Below are positions 16,401 to 24,726 of a stretch of 64,000 nt of DNA, piece after piece. Under the pieces are notes generated by a model. The model did not search any database, had not been told where the DNA came from, and worked only from the letters and a program-made list of their open reading frames with translations. Each line of letters begins with the position of its first letter. The stretch's first letter is position 1. A program made the translations under genes and the position numbers. Origin of the DNA: CADCVW01 sp964251385 (lineage in GTDB: Bacteria; Pseudomonadota; Alphaproteobacteria; Sphingomonadales; Sphingomonadaceae); assembly GCA_964251385.1 (NCBI GenBank), contig CAXUJK010000002.1, positions 124,001-188,000 of the forward strand, given 5' to 3'.

Positions 16401-16521
16401 CTACGGCCGCTGGGCCTTCGCCGAGTTCACCGATCCATACCTGACCGAGGAGGAGTTCGGGGCATTGGTCACCAAGCTGATCGACGGGGTGTCATCATCC
16501 CCTGCCGGGGGTCGGGCGTGA
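13474..16521 (+). CDS. Type III-like restriction endonuclease (DEAD/DEAH helicase + nuclease)
   Basis: The product is 1015 residues from GTG 13474. Homologous proteins begin at FYERPILNSPYE, so the ORF upstream of this point is not used. SF2 helicase motifs are clear: MATGSGKTTVM (I), VINDEAHHCY (II), DLSATPFF (III), and QVVGRGLRRQ (VI). Near the C-terminus YVPDFLVRL...LVLEMKG is a PD-(D/E)xK-type nuclease pattern. I recall such proteins as BPTD_3080-type restriction subunits. It cuts unmethylated DNA together with the methyltransferase, whose ATG overlaps its stop (TGATG at 16519-16523). Two downstream genes extend the module. Confidence 0.9.
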   Translation: MANSFYERPILNSPYEPPSLYHLLDDTGQPIEGEPIKGRRPSKFIVPVPASRKRAAAAQASLDLETYSENAKINAIRGYVDTWRAIPNPADWGVTPATQRLLEHWRRPGEQWAGPHPFFCQIEAVETMIWLTEVAPRRAATRGLLDQIAKDNEEANPALFRLAMKMATGSGKTTVMAMLIAWQAINAARKETKDFSRAFLIVAPGITIKDRLRVLLPSEPGNYYDTREIVPPEMLPEIRRAEIVITNYHAFQHRETLAMPKAARSFLQGNDPEPVRTTETDAQMLERACDKLLRFERVNVINDEAHHCYRHKVGGDAEGALTGDEKKEAEENEKAARLWINGIEALDRQLKKGTRSGGVRAVYDLSATPFFLRGSGYQEGTLFPWVVSDFSLMDAIESGIVKLPRVPVTDNLVQTDTVVYRDLWASLKKGPKQLPKSTSAAGKLSPFDLPELLQTAMYALYSHYQGEFERWQKAGIGVPPVFIVVCQNTAISKLVFEWIAGFERGDAEAGERAAFHAGHLELFRNYDEHGGRLSRPRTLLIDSRQLEAGLALDKNFKEAASIEIEQFKRELAAREGAGSVKGEVNESDLLREVMNTVGRPGRLGEQIRCVVSVSMLTEGWDTNTVTHILGVRAFGTQLLCEQVVGRGLRRQSYELNKDGLFDVEYADIMGIPFDFARSPQKVDPKPPKPVTRVHAIAERADLEIRFPRVSGYRRELPSERLEAQFDEDSRLVITPEDIGPTSVTMEGIVGAGVTITPEVLAQLRPSEISFNLAKHLLYTHFRDEDGFPKQHLFPQIQRLARRWIDEGYLVTKGVPIGAILYQEQLARAAEKIDIACTRGGGGHVVAVLDPYNPSGSTRHVNFITSKECWPTGARPPKSQISHVVKDSSWEIALAQALEGHDRVLAYAKNQALGFEIPYLDGGAMRRYVPDFLVRLDTGAEQLHLVLEMKGQRDESDKAKAQTARDLWVPGVNALGGYGRWAFAEFTDPYLTEEEFGALVTKLIDGVSSSPAGGRA

Positions 16522-19460
16522 TGGCGCGCTCCCCCAAATCCCCCAAAGCCGTCGATGCGCTCAAGCATGACGCCGCCACGCGTCGCAACATCCCCACGGC
16601 GGAGATGGAGAGCTTCTTCCGGCGCGAGGAGGACTCGGCGCCGCTGCCGCCCAAACACTATCCGCGCGCGCGGCCGTTGACGCCGGGCGGCACACGAACC
16701 GACGAGGAACCAAGCGTGCCCGAGATTATCTGGAACGGCGCGCGAATCACGATCACCGACGCCCAGGCCGCCGAGCTGGCGGAGACTGGCACGCTCACTT
16801 TGTCCGACGCGCAGCTGGTATGGCGCGGCAAGGATCGGCAGGACTGGTCCGACCTCGTCGTCAACGTGCCGCCGCTCTACATCCAAGAGAAGATCCACCC
16901 CAAGGCGATCATCGACGACCTGAAGCGCCAAAGCGCCGAGACACGCGAAGCCGCGGCCGCCGCGCCCAACCTGTTCGCCGACTTCAACGGCATCGAACCC
17001 GACCAGCGCGCCGAATTCTACCAACACGACCAGCATTGGTCGAACCGCATGATCCTGGGCGACAGCCTGCAGGTGATGGCGAGCCTGTCCGAGCGCGAGT
17101 CCTTACGCGGCAAGGTCCAGTGCATCTATTTCGACCCGCCCTACGGCATCAAGTTCAACTCGAACTGGCAAGTCTCGACACAGTCGCGCGACGTCAAAGA
17201 CGGCAAGCAGACCGACATCAGCCGAGAGCCCGAACAGGTGAAGGCGTTCCGCGACACCTGGAAGGACGGGATACACTCCTACCTCACCTACCTTCGCGAC
17301 CGCCTGACCGCGATGCGCGACCTGCTGACGGAAAGCGGGTCGATCTTCGTGCAGATCGGCGACGAGAACGTGCATCGCGTTCGCGCAGTGATGGATGAGG
17401 TGTTTGGTGCAGCCAATATCGTCTCGCTCATCACCGTAGAGAAGACATCGGGTTCTACGGAAAGCCTGATCTCGAACGTCAGCGACTACATCATCTGGTT
17501 CGCCAAGGATCGCGAAGCCGCAAAGTTCCGGCCATATTTGACCCGGAAGATAGCAGGTGGTGAAGGCGGCGATGCATACGCCTTCTTAGAGACGCAGGAC
17601 GGCCTGCGCCGCCGCGCAACTAAGTCCGACCTCGAGACTGAGCTTGAGCATCGCTTCTTTCGTCTAAGCGACATGACCTCGCAAAGCGTTGGGCGAACGA
17701 AGGGCGAGGGTGCGGCATCTTGGTTTCCAGTTCGCATCGACGGGCGAGATATCAGGCCGAGCGAGCGCGTCCGTTGGAAGACTAACGAAGCCGGTATGTG
17801 CCGACTTCAACGAGCCCATCGGCTTCAAGCAGGAAAGAACACGCTGAACTACGTCCGCTTCATCGACGATTATCCTGCGATGCCCCTTCGCAATGTTTGG
17901 ACGGACGTTGGCAGTAGCCTTGGCTCAGACAAGTTCTATGTCGTACAGACTGGTATAAGCGTGGTTCAACGCTGCATCCTCATGGCCACCGATCCCGGGG
18001 ACCTCGTCCTCGACCCCACCTGCGGCTCCGGCACCACGGCCTATGTCGCCGAGCATTGGGGTCGGCGCTGGATCACGATCGACACGAGCCGCGTCGCACT
18101 GGCGCTTGCCCGCACCCGGCTGATGTCCGCGCGCTATCCCTGGTATCTGCTCGCTGACAGTCGCGAAGGCCGCGCCAAGGAGGCCGCGCTCACCCGGACG
18201 GTGCCGCCTGAGACGCTCGTCCACGGCGACCTCCGCCAGGGCTTCGTTTACGAGCGCGTGCCGCACATCACATTGAAGTCGATCGCCAACAATCCGCTGA
18301 TCGACGACATCTGGGACAAGTGGCAGGCGGTGCTAAAACCGCTGCGCGATGCGCTTAACGCGGCCACCGGCGCGGTCTACGAGGAATGGCAGGTCCCCCG
18401 CGAACTTCCCGCGGACGCGCCGCCGGCCGCCGCCGAGCCGCATGCCCGATGGTGGGAAGCGCGCATTGCCCGCCAGCGCGAGATCGACGCCAGCATCGCC
18501 GCGCGGGCCACGCCCGAGTATCTCTACGACAAGCCGTATTCCGATCCCGCCCGCGTCCGCGTCGCCGGACCGTTCACGGTCGAAAGCCTGTCGCCGCACC
18601 GCGTCCTCCCCGCCAGCGAGGAGGAGCTGATCGACACGATCGACGCCGCCGACGGCAAGCGCTCCGCCGCGGACGCCGACCTCGCGGGCGCCGACTTCGC
18701 CGGGATCGTCATTGACTATCTCAAGGGCGAAGGCGTCAAGAGCCAGGCGAAGGGCGATCGCATCACCTTCGAAAGCATCGGGCCGTGGCCGGGCGATTTC
18801 ATCGGCGCGACGGCGACCTTCATCGAGGGCGAGAACGGTCCTGAACGTCGCGCGGCCATCCTCATCGGCCCGGAATATGGCACCGTCGGCCGGCAGGACC
18901 TTGTCGCCGCCGCGCGCGAAGCAGTGGACAACAGATTCGACGTGCTGATCGCCTGCGCCTTCAACTTCGACGCGCATTCCTCCGAACTCGGCAGCCTGGG
19001 CGGGCTCACCATTTTGAAAGCCCGGATCAACCCCGACATGCATATGTCGGCCGAGCTTAAGAACACCGGCCGCGGCAACATGTTCGTCGTGTTCGGCGAG
19101 CCCGATGTCGACGTTCTGGACGACGGCGGCACGACGATGCGCGTCAAGGTCAACGGCATCGACGTGTTCGATCCCAACACCGGCGACATCCGCGCCAGCG
19201 ACACCGCCGGGATCGCCGCCTGGTTCATCGACACCGACTACAACGAGGAAAGCTTCTTCGTCCGCCACGCCTATTTCCTCGGCGCGAACGACCCTTACAA
19301 GAACCTCAAGACCGCGCTTCATGCCGAGATCGACGAGGACGCGTGGGCAACGCTCTACTCCGACACATCGCGGCCGTTCGAGCGACCGGTCGGCGGGCGG
19401 ATCGCGGTGAAGGTCATCAATCATTTCGGGGACGAAGTGATGAAGGTGTTCGGAGTTTAA
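16521..19460 (+). CDS. Site-specific adenine DNA methyltransferase (type III Mod-like, long)
   Basis: The 979-residue protein has DPPYGIKF (~residue 205, motif IV) before DPTCGSGTTAYVAEHWG (~residue 498, motif I), the beta-group order of type III Mod proteins. FVQIGDEN and ITIDTSRVALALAR are also typical. The ~400 residues after the methylase core are unusual: they include GEGVKSQAKGDRITFES, AAREAVDNRFDVLIACAFNF and a beta-rich end. Mod proteins are usually ~600-650 aa, so an extra domain is fused. It is translationally coupled to the restriction subunit. Modification protects host and element DNA. The recognition site cannot be deduced. Confidence 0.9.
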   Translation: MARSPKSPKAVDALKHDAATRRNIPTAEMESFFRREEDSAPLPPKHYPRARPLTPGGTRTDEEPSVPEIIWNGARITITDAQAAELAETGTLTLSDAQLVWRGKDRQDWSDLVVNVPPLYIQEKIHPKAIIDDLKRQSAETREAAAAAPNLFADFNGIEPDQRAEFYQHDQHWSNRMILGDSLQVMASLSERESLRGKVQCIYFDPPYGIKFNSNWQVSTQSRDVKDGKQTDISREPEQVKAFRDTWKDGIHSYLTYLRDRLTAMRDLLTESGSIFVQIGDENVHRVRAVMDEVFGAANIVSLITVEKTSGSTESLISNVSDYIIWFAKDREAAKFRPYLTRKIAGGEGGDAYAFLETQDGLRRRATKSDLETELEHRFFRLSDMTSQSVGRTKGEGAASWFPVRIDGRDIRPSERVRWKTNEAGMCRLQRAHRLQAGKNTLNYVRFIDDYPAMPLRNVWTDVGSSLGSDKFYVVQTGISVVQRCILMATDPGDLVLDPTCGSGTTAYVAEHWGRRWITIDTSRVALALARTRLMSARYPWYLLADSREGRAKEAALTRTVPPETLVHGDLRQGFVYERVPHITLKSIANNPLIDDIWDKWQAVLKPLRDALNAATGAVYEEWQVPRELPADAPPAAAEPHARWWEARIARQREIDASIAARATPEYLYDKPYSDPARVRVAGPFTVESLSPHRVLPASEEELIDTIDAADGKRSAADADLAGADFAGIVIDYLKGEGVKSQAKGDRITFESIGPWPGDFIGATATFIEGENGPERRAAILIGPEYGTVGRQDLVAAAREAVDNRFDVLIACAFNFDAHSSELGSLGGLTILKARINPDMHMSAELKNTGRGNMFVVFGEPDVDVLDDGGTTMRVKVNGIDVFDPNTGDIRASDTAGIAAWFIDTDYNEESFFVRHAYFLGANDPYKNLKTALHAEIDEDAWATLYSDTSRPFERPVGGRIAVKVINHFGDEVMKVFGV

Positions 19461-19462
19461 GT

Positions 19463-19894
19463 GTGGACATGGACGAGCAAGCGCGCCGAAAGGCCTTCGT
19501 CAGCGACGAGGCCAATCTCGATCTTGTCGCACAAGATCTTGCCGAAGCGATCCGCGATCTACTCCGCGCGCTTGCAGCAAAAGATCCATCGCCGGCGATT
19601 GCCCGGCTCAGTTCCACTATTCGAACCAACCTGCGCATCTACGGCGAAGATTTGCCTGCTGAACGAGTTTTGGCGGCAGCAGTCGCTCAATTGGTCTGCC
19701 TAGATGAGGCGCGTGCGCAGGGTGGCGCAATTGTCGATACCGCCCGGTCGGCGTTGAGCTACTTCGCAGAGGCAACGGCGACGGACAACTTCGCCGAAGC
19801 GAGACTTAGTAAGGCACAGCAGCGCTACGAAAACGACATCAAGAACATCGATGCGCTCAACAAGCTTAGACGCGACCGGGTCGACGGAAGCTGA
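19463..19894 (+). CDS. Small helical protein of the restriction module
   Basis: The 143-residue (GTG 19463) or 141-residue (ATG 19469) protein is acidic and almost all helical: EANLDLVAQDLAEAIRDLLR, YGEDLPAERVLAAAVAQLV, and FAEARLSKAQQRYENDIKN at the C-terminus. GGAG lies 8 nt before the GTG. No catalytic motif is seen and I recognise no family. It is squeezed between mod and the helicase gene with 2-bp and 1-bp gaps, so it is part of the same operon, perhaps an adaptor or regulator of the complex. Confidence 0.75.
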   Translation: MDMDEQARRKAFVSDEANLDLVAQDLAEAIRDLLRALAAKDPSPAIARLSSTIRTNLRIYGEDLPAERVLAAAVAQLVCLDEARAQGGAIVDTARSALSYFAEATATDNFAEARLSKAQQRYENDIKNIDALNKLRRDRVDGS

Positions 19895-19895
19895 C

Positions 19896-21950
19896 GTGAA
19901 CTTCCTCATCGCCGACACCTTCACCGCATCCTTCAACCGTCTGTCCGGTCAAGACCAGAAGGCAGTGAAGGCGAGCGTGTTCGACCTGCAAATGGACCCA
20001 GGTGGCAACGGCCTCCAGCTCCACCGCATCGACAAGAGCAAGGACCCGAACTTCTGGTCGGCGCGCGTCAACCGCGATGTTCGGCTAGTCGTCCACAAGA
20101 CCGGCGAGTCGATGCTCGTCGCATATGTCGATCACCACGATGACGCATACGCCTGGGCGACACGCCGCCGTATCGAGGCGCATCCCCGCACCGGCGCGGT
20201 TCAGATCGTCGAAGTGCGCGAGCGCGTCGAAGAGGTCACACCGCCCGACGCGTTCGACTTCGTCGTGCCGCAGGCGCCCGCTGTTCTGGCCGCGCCCGAA
20301 CCGCACATCTTCGCGACGCTCGACGATGATGCACTGCTGTCGGTCGGCGTTCCTGCCGACTGGCTCGCCGACGTGCGCGCGGCGACAGAGGAGCGTTTCT
20401 TCGCGCTTGCCGAGCATCTGCCGGCCGAAGCGTCCGAAGCTTTGCTCGAATATGCCGCGACCGGCACGCTTTCGACGCCTGCGCCGGCCCCGACGACGAT
20501 CGACCCTTTCACTCACCCCGACGCGCTGCGCCGCATCCGGCCGATCGCCGACCAGGAAGAACTTGAACAGGCGCTCGCCTTTCCGTGGGAGAAATGGGGC
20601 GTCTTCCTGCACCCCTCGCAGCGCGATCTGGTCGATCGAAGCTTCGGCGGCCCGGCGCGTGTCGCCGGCTCCGCGGGCACGGGCAAGACCATCGTCGCGA
20701 TCCATCGCGCCGTGCGGCTGGCGCGGGAACATCCGGACGCGCGAATCCTGCTCGCCAGCTTCTCGCAACCACTGGCCGACGCCATGGGGAGGAAGCTTCT
20801 GGTCCTGGCGCCCGAGACCGGCGGCATCGTCCCCCGCATCACCACCGCCTCGTTCCATGGCATCGCCGAGCAGATGCACCAGCTCGAATATGGCGTACGG
20901 CCTCGTATCGCATCCGATGTCGTGCTGCGCGAGCGGTTGAGCGAGGCAGCGGAGGCCGCGGCGCTCAAGGGTTTCTCGGACCGGTTTCTGTTGTCCGAAT
21001 GGAACAACGTGATCGATGCCTGGGGCATTTCCTCGTTCGACGCATACGCTACCGTCCAACGCATGGGGCGCAAGAGCCGGCTCGGCCCCAACCAGCGCGA
21101 GCGGTTGTGGCCGGTCTTCGACGCTGTCCGCTCAGCCTTGGCCGCCGAGCGCTACACGACCTGGGCCAACGTATTCACCGGACTTGCGACCGCGCTTGGG
21201 GGTCGGGGCCGAAAACCGTTCGACCACATCGTCCTGGACGAAGCGCAGGACCTGGCGCCCGCGGAGCTGGGCTTCTTCGCCGCGCTTGCACCGGGCGGCC
21301 CGGACGCGCTGTTTCTCGCCGGCGACATAGGCCAGCGCATCTTCCAGCACCCGTTCTCGTGGGCCAGCCTTGGCGTTGACGTGCGCGGTCGGTCGCACAC
21401 GCTCAAGGTCTGCTATCGAACGTCGCAACAGATCCGGCAGGCGGCTGATCGGTTGCTGCCGGCCACCTTGCGTGACGTCGACGGCACCGAAGACGAACGG
21501 CGCGGTATCGTTTCGGTGTTCGACGGCCCACCGCCTCAGGTCGAGACATTCGCAAGTCCCGAGGCCGAAGCGGAGGCGGTCGGCGCGGCAGTGGCCGGCT
21601 GGCTCGCCGAAGGCATTGCCCCGCACGAAATCGGGCTTTTCGTGCGCACGCCCGATCTGGTGGCTCGCGCACGCTCCGCGGTTCGGCTGCTTGAAGGCGC
21701 CGCCGATATGACAACGGCGACGATGAGCCTAGCCAAAGGCCTCGAGTTCCGCGCGGTTGCCGTCATGGCCTGCGATGAAGGCGTCTTACCGCTTGATGAG
21801 CGTGTCGCCGACGCGGCGGACGAGGCGGAACTCGACGACATCTACGAAACGGAACGGCGACTGCTGTATGTCGCATGCACGCGAGCGAGAGAGCACCTGT
21901 TGCTCACCGGCGTCGCTCCCGCTTCGGAGTATCTGCAAGATTTCCAATGA
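19896..21950 (+). CDS. UvrD/REP-type helicase with N-terminal RelE-like domain
   Basis: The 684-residue protein (GTG 19896) joins two parts. Residues ~1-90 read as a RelE/ParE-like fold: ADTFTASFNRLSGQDQKAVK, HRIDKSKDPNFWSARVNRD, VRLVVHKTGESMLVAYVDHH. A linker region rich in acidic residues follows, then an SF1 helicase with GSAGTGKTIVAIH (~258), DHIVLDEAQDLAP (~445), ATMSLAKGLEFRAV and YVACTRAREHL. The RelE-like domain probably binds RNA or the ribosome, or has lost toxicity. It ends the restriction-modification operon and could process broken DNA after cleavage. Confidence 0.9.
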   Translation: MNFLIADTFTASFNRLSGQDQKAVKASVFDLQMDPGGNGLQLHRIDKSKDPNFWSARVNRDVRLVVHKTGESMLVAYVDHHDDAYAWATRRRIEAHPRTGAVQIVEVRERVEEVTPPDAFDFVVPQAPAVLAAPEPHIFATLDDDALLSVGVPADWLADVRAATEERFFALAEHLPAEASEALLEYAATGTLSTPAPAPTTIDPFTHPDALRRIRPIADQEELEQALAFPWEKWGVFLHPSQRDLVDRSFGGPARVAGSAGTGKTIVAIHRAVRLAREHPDARILLASFSQPLADAMGRKLLVLAPETGGIVPRITTASFHGIAEQMHQLEYGVRPRIASDVVLRERLSEAAEAAALKGFSDRFLLSEWNNVIDAWGISSFDAYATVQRMGRKSRLGPNQRERLWPVFDAVRSALAAERYTTWANVFTGLATALGGRGRKPFDHIVLDEAQDLAPAELGFFAALAPGGPDALFLAGDIGQRIFQHPFSWASLGVDVRGRSHTLKVCYRTSQQIRQAADRLLPATLRDVDGTEDERRGIVSVFDGPPPQVETFASPEAEAEAVGAAVAGWLAEGIAPHEIGLFVRTPDLVARARSAVRLLEGAADMTTATMSLAKGLEFRAVAVMACDEGVLPLDERVADAADEAELDDIYETERRLLYVACTRAREHLLLTGVAPASEYLQDFQ

Positions 21951-22357
21951 ACTGCCTTAGACCCAAGCTCCTCCTACAACGTCGGACGATTAGTCAACCG
22001 CCAGTTTTGGAGTGAGTTAAGTGCGACATCTACCCCTCGTCCACGCCCGTCGAAGCGGGCAGACGGACCCAACGCCGGACGTTCACGCCGCCCTTTGCGC
22101 TCCTCAATTTCCGCCATTCGTTCATCTCGGCCAAACGGCCGGTTTCGGGCAGACCAGTTTCGCAGATGAACGGAGTGACCTGGTGGAACGCGGACCGGCG
22201 ACTTTCGGGAAGGCATGGGGCGTTAGCTGCCTTTCCCGAAAACGATTGATAAAAGAGAATGCGGCAGCCTTCTCGAAAGCCACTCACTATGGCTGATCGC
22301 CGCGCAAAACCTCCGTCATCTAGCCATTTTCATCTGCTGCCAGCTTGGTGTATAGCG
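21951..22357. other. Non-coding stretch with diverged intergenic repeat
   Basis: No convincing gene is present. The segment 22060-22150 (GACCCAACGCC, GCGCTCCTCAATTTC, CATTCGTTCATCTC) resembles 24050-24117 on the other side of the MarR-GNAT/racemase pair, and weakly 6195 and 25370. A hairpin around GCCTTTCCCG/CGGGAAGGC (22207-22240) may end the restriction operon transcript. Confidence 0.4.
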
Positions 22358-22369
22358 TGATATATATCA
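22358..22369. promoter_or_regulatory. Palindrome TGATATATATCA, likely MarR operator
   Basis: A perfect 12-bp palindrome sits 15 bp before the ATG of the MarR-GNAT gene, overlapping the expected promoter -10/start region. MarR proteins commonly bind such AT-rich palindromes in their own promoters. The surrounding DNA is markedly AT-richer than the window average. Confidence 0.55.
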
Positions 22370-22384
22370 TGTAATGAGGTTTAT

Positions 22385-23353
22385 ATGAGTGATGTGCTTC
22401 GTGACATGGGCGCAGGCTTTCTCGGCAGTCGTCTCAAGCGTTTGGGTGAGCGGATGCAGGTCGGCGCGGCGCGGATCATCACCGGTGCCGGACTGAAGGT
22501 ACAGCCTGCCCACATGCCCCTTCTCGTAGCGCTCGATGGTCAGGCGCTGACAATCGGTCAGCTCGTGCAAACGGTGGGCATCAGCCAGCCTGGCGTGACG
22601 CGGGGCGTCGGCCAACTCGTCGATATGGGTCTGGTGCGTGCCGAAACCGGCAGCGATCAGCGACACCGGACCATATCGCTTACCGACGATGGCGCCGCGG
22701 CGATCGCCCGCGCCAAGCTGTTTGTCTGGCCGCAAGTCACGGAGGCCGTCGATCGGCTACTGGCCGGCCGCTCCGGCGAGCTTCTGGCGATCATTGCCGA
22801 CGTGGAAGATGCGCTCGCGGCAACCCCGCTCGAGCATCTGGCGGCGCAAGCCGATCTAGAGGTGCTGTCCATCCGCGACTATTCCGACGATCTCGCGCGC
22901 GAGTTTTACGACATTAACGCCGAATGGATCTCCGACATGTTCCGCATGGAGGAGACGGACCGGAAGACGCTGGAGAACCCCCGCGCCAGCGTCATCGATG
23001 CCGGCGGTGCCGTCCTTTTCGTGGAGGCGAGAGGCGTGGGAATAATAGGGACGTGCGCGCTACAGAAGACCGGCGCGACCGGCTTCGAGCTGACCAAGAT
23101 GGGGGTCCGCAAGGCCGCTCGGGGGCTCAAGGCCGGAGAGTTCTTGTTGGAAGCCGTCATCGACAAGGCAGCGAGGCTGGGTGCCGATCCGCTTTATCTG
23201 CTGACGAACAGCCGCTGTGCGGCTGCGATACACCTGTACGAGAAGTTGGGCTTCCAACACGATGCCGGCATCATGGCCGATTATGGCGCGCGCTATGCCA
23301 GGTGCGACGTCGCCATGCGCTTCGTCGAGACCGGAGAGGATCGCAAAGCATGA
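22385..23353 (+). CDS. MarR-GNAT fusion regulator/acetyltransferase
   Basis: The 322-residue protein has an N-terminal MarR winged helix (~1-150; LTIGQLVQTVGISQPGVTRG, RHRTISLTDDGAAA). A C-terminal GNAT acetyltransferase domain (~155-310) contains LTKMGVRKAARGLKAGEFLL as acetyl-CoA loop and LYEKLGFQ near the end. Such fusions regulate neighbouring genes and acetylate small molecules. The stop overlaps the ATG of the racemase as ATGA, so the two are co-translated. The start has GAGG 7 nt upstream. Substrate unknown. Confidence 0.85.
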   Translation: MSDVLRDMGAGFLGSRLKRLGERMQVGAARIITGAGLKVQPAHMPLLVALDGQALTIGQLVQTVGISQPGVTRGVGQLVDMGLVRAETGSDQRHRTISLTDDGAAAIARAKLFVWPQVTEAVDRLLAGRSGELLAIIADVEDALAATPLEHLAAQADLEVLSIRDYSDDLAREFYDINAEWISDMFRMEETDRKTLENPRASVIDAGGAVLFVEARGVGIIGTCALQKTGATGFELTKMGVRKAARGLKAGEFLLEAVIDKAARLGADPLYLLTNSRCAAAIHLYEKLGFQHDAGIMADYGARYARCDVAMRFVETGEDRKA

Positions 23354-23994
23354 AAATGATCGGCCTGATCGGCGGCATGAGCTGGGAGAGTTCCGCCGAA
23401 TATTACCGCATCCTCAATGAGGGGGTGCGGGACAGGCTTGGCCCTACCGCGTCGGCCCGCTGCCTCCTGTGGTCGTTCAACTTCGCGGAAATCGAGGAAT
23501 TGCAGCACAGCGGAGACTGGCAGCGCCTGACGACGCACATGGTCGATGCGGCAAGACGCCTCGAAGCGGGCGGTGCGGACGTGCTGCTTATCTGCACCAA
23601 TACCATGCACCGCATGGCCGCCGACGTTCAGGCGGCGGTGGACGTGCCGCTGCTTCATATCGCCGATCCTACGGCAGAGCGCATCAAGGCGGCCGGCTTC
23701 AGCAAGGTCGGACTGCTCGGCACCGCGTTCACGATGGAACATGCTTTCTACAAAGGGCGGCTCGCCGACCAGCACGGCCTCGATGTCATCGTTCCGAACG
23801 ACAAGGACCGTGCTACCGTCCACCGGATCATCTATGAAGAGCTGGTCGCAGGTAAGGTCTTGCCAGCATCGCGTGACGCTTACCGTGCGATCATCGCCCG
23901 CATGGTCGAGAACGGCGTAGAAGCGGTGATCCTGGGATGTACCGAAATCATGCTGCTGGTGCGCCCCGAAGACAGTACGATTCGCACTAACTGA
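23350..23994 (+). CDS. Aspartate/glutamate racemase family protein, C-terminally altered
   Basis: The 214-residue protein has the family marks MIGLIGGMSWESSAEYYRIL, LLICTNTMHRMA with the first catalytic Cys, and VILGCTEIMLLV with the second. After RPEDS the normal ending (about 15-20 more residues with a conserved Phe-Asp-Thr) is replaced by TIRTN and a stop. The gene therefore looks trimmed at a recombination junction near 23970. Activity could survive because both Cys are present. It would interconvert D/L amino acids and is coupled to the MarR-GNAT gene. Confidence 0.85.
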   Translation: MKMIGLIGGMSWESSAEYYRILNEGVRDRLGPTASARCLLWSFNFAEIEELQHSGDWQRLTTHMVDAARRLEAGGADVLLICTNTMHRMAADVQAAVDVPLLHIADPTAERIKAAGFSKVGLLGTAFTMEHAFYKGRLADQHGLDVIVPNDKDRATVHRIIYEELVAGKVLPASRDAYRAIIARMVENGVEAVILGCTEIMLLVRPEDSTIRTN

Positions 23995-24388
23995 GAAGGT
24001 GGTATGCGTGGTTCGTTCATTCTGGCGGCATCGGCCGCAGGCGGAGCATTCGCAAAAGACCCACAATCCACCATTCGCGGTTGCTTCGCCGCTCCTCAAC
24101 TTCAGACGCACATTCATGTGCCGAATCCCGTATTCAAGGCGCAATCGCGTTTCGCTGGCGCGAGGATCGAGGATCGATCCGCGCCGGTTTCTCGGGATTG
24201 CAATTGGTGTAGGTGCAGCCCGACGTGCGGCGCACGGGCGTGCTGTCGCAGCATTGACCGATGTTCCGCGAGCGCTTCTCCGTCGAGGGGCCCTTGGCCG
24301 AAGCGATGCAGGCGTTCCTGAGGCGCGACGCGACGATCATCTGATGGACTGGCCATCGCCGCACGGGCAGAGGCGTGACCTTGCCCAG
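23995..24388. other. Non-coding stretch, gene debris
   Basis: Several short ORFs are present but none has good codon structure or a start site. 24050-24117 resembles the repeat at 22060-22150. The segment 24257-24342 could encode MFRERFSVEGPLAEAMQAFL on the plus strand before a stop, with stops upstream too, which looks like a remnant of an unidentified gene. Confidence 0.4.
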
Positions 24389-24706
24389 TCAGGCCGTCAG
24401 CGCGACTTCCCGCGTGCGGTCCTTGCGCCTTAGCAACACGACTATTTCAAAGTCGGTATCGGCGGCGAGCTTCTCGAGCTGGCCGATTTCGGCGGTGGGC
24501 CGCTTTTCGATCTTCGAGATATTGGCCTGCGTCGTGCCGAGCCGCGTTGCGGCCTCGACCTGTGACAGACCGAGCTCTTGCCGTGCCTTTCTGAACATGG
24601 TGGCAGCGCTCGCGAACCGATCATGATGCGCTGCCACACGGGCCTTACGCTCGGGCGACAGCTCAGGCTGCCACGTCACCGCGTCCTTAAAAATATCTTT
24701 GCTCAT
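24389..24706 (-). CDS. XRE-family antitoxin-like regulator
   Basis: The 105-residue protein has a C-terminal-half HTH: FRKARQELGLSQVEAATRLG, TTQANISKIEKRP, then EIGQLEKLAADTDFEIVVLL and a basic tail. The layout matches HTH antitoxins encoded after their toxin. It lies 20 bp downstream of the 97-residue gene at 24727-25020. The ATG 24706 starts MSKDIFKDAVTWQPELS; the extension upstream is not conserved in character. It likely represses the operon. Confidence 0.75.
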   Translation of the reverse strand: MSKDIFKDAVTWQPELSPERKARVAAHHDRFASAATMFRKARQELGLSQVEAATRLGTTQANISKIEKRPTAEIGQLEKLAADTDFEIVVLLRRKDRTREVALTA

Positions 24707-24726
24707 ATCTAAACCTTCAAGCAGAC

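Noticed and set aside
24134..24364. Cys-containing minus-strand ORF after the racemase
   Set aside because: Codon pattern is irregular and both strands have comparable short ORFs; region treated as debris.
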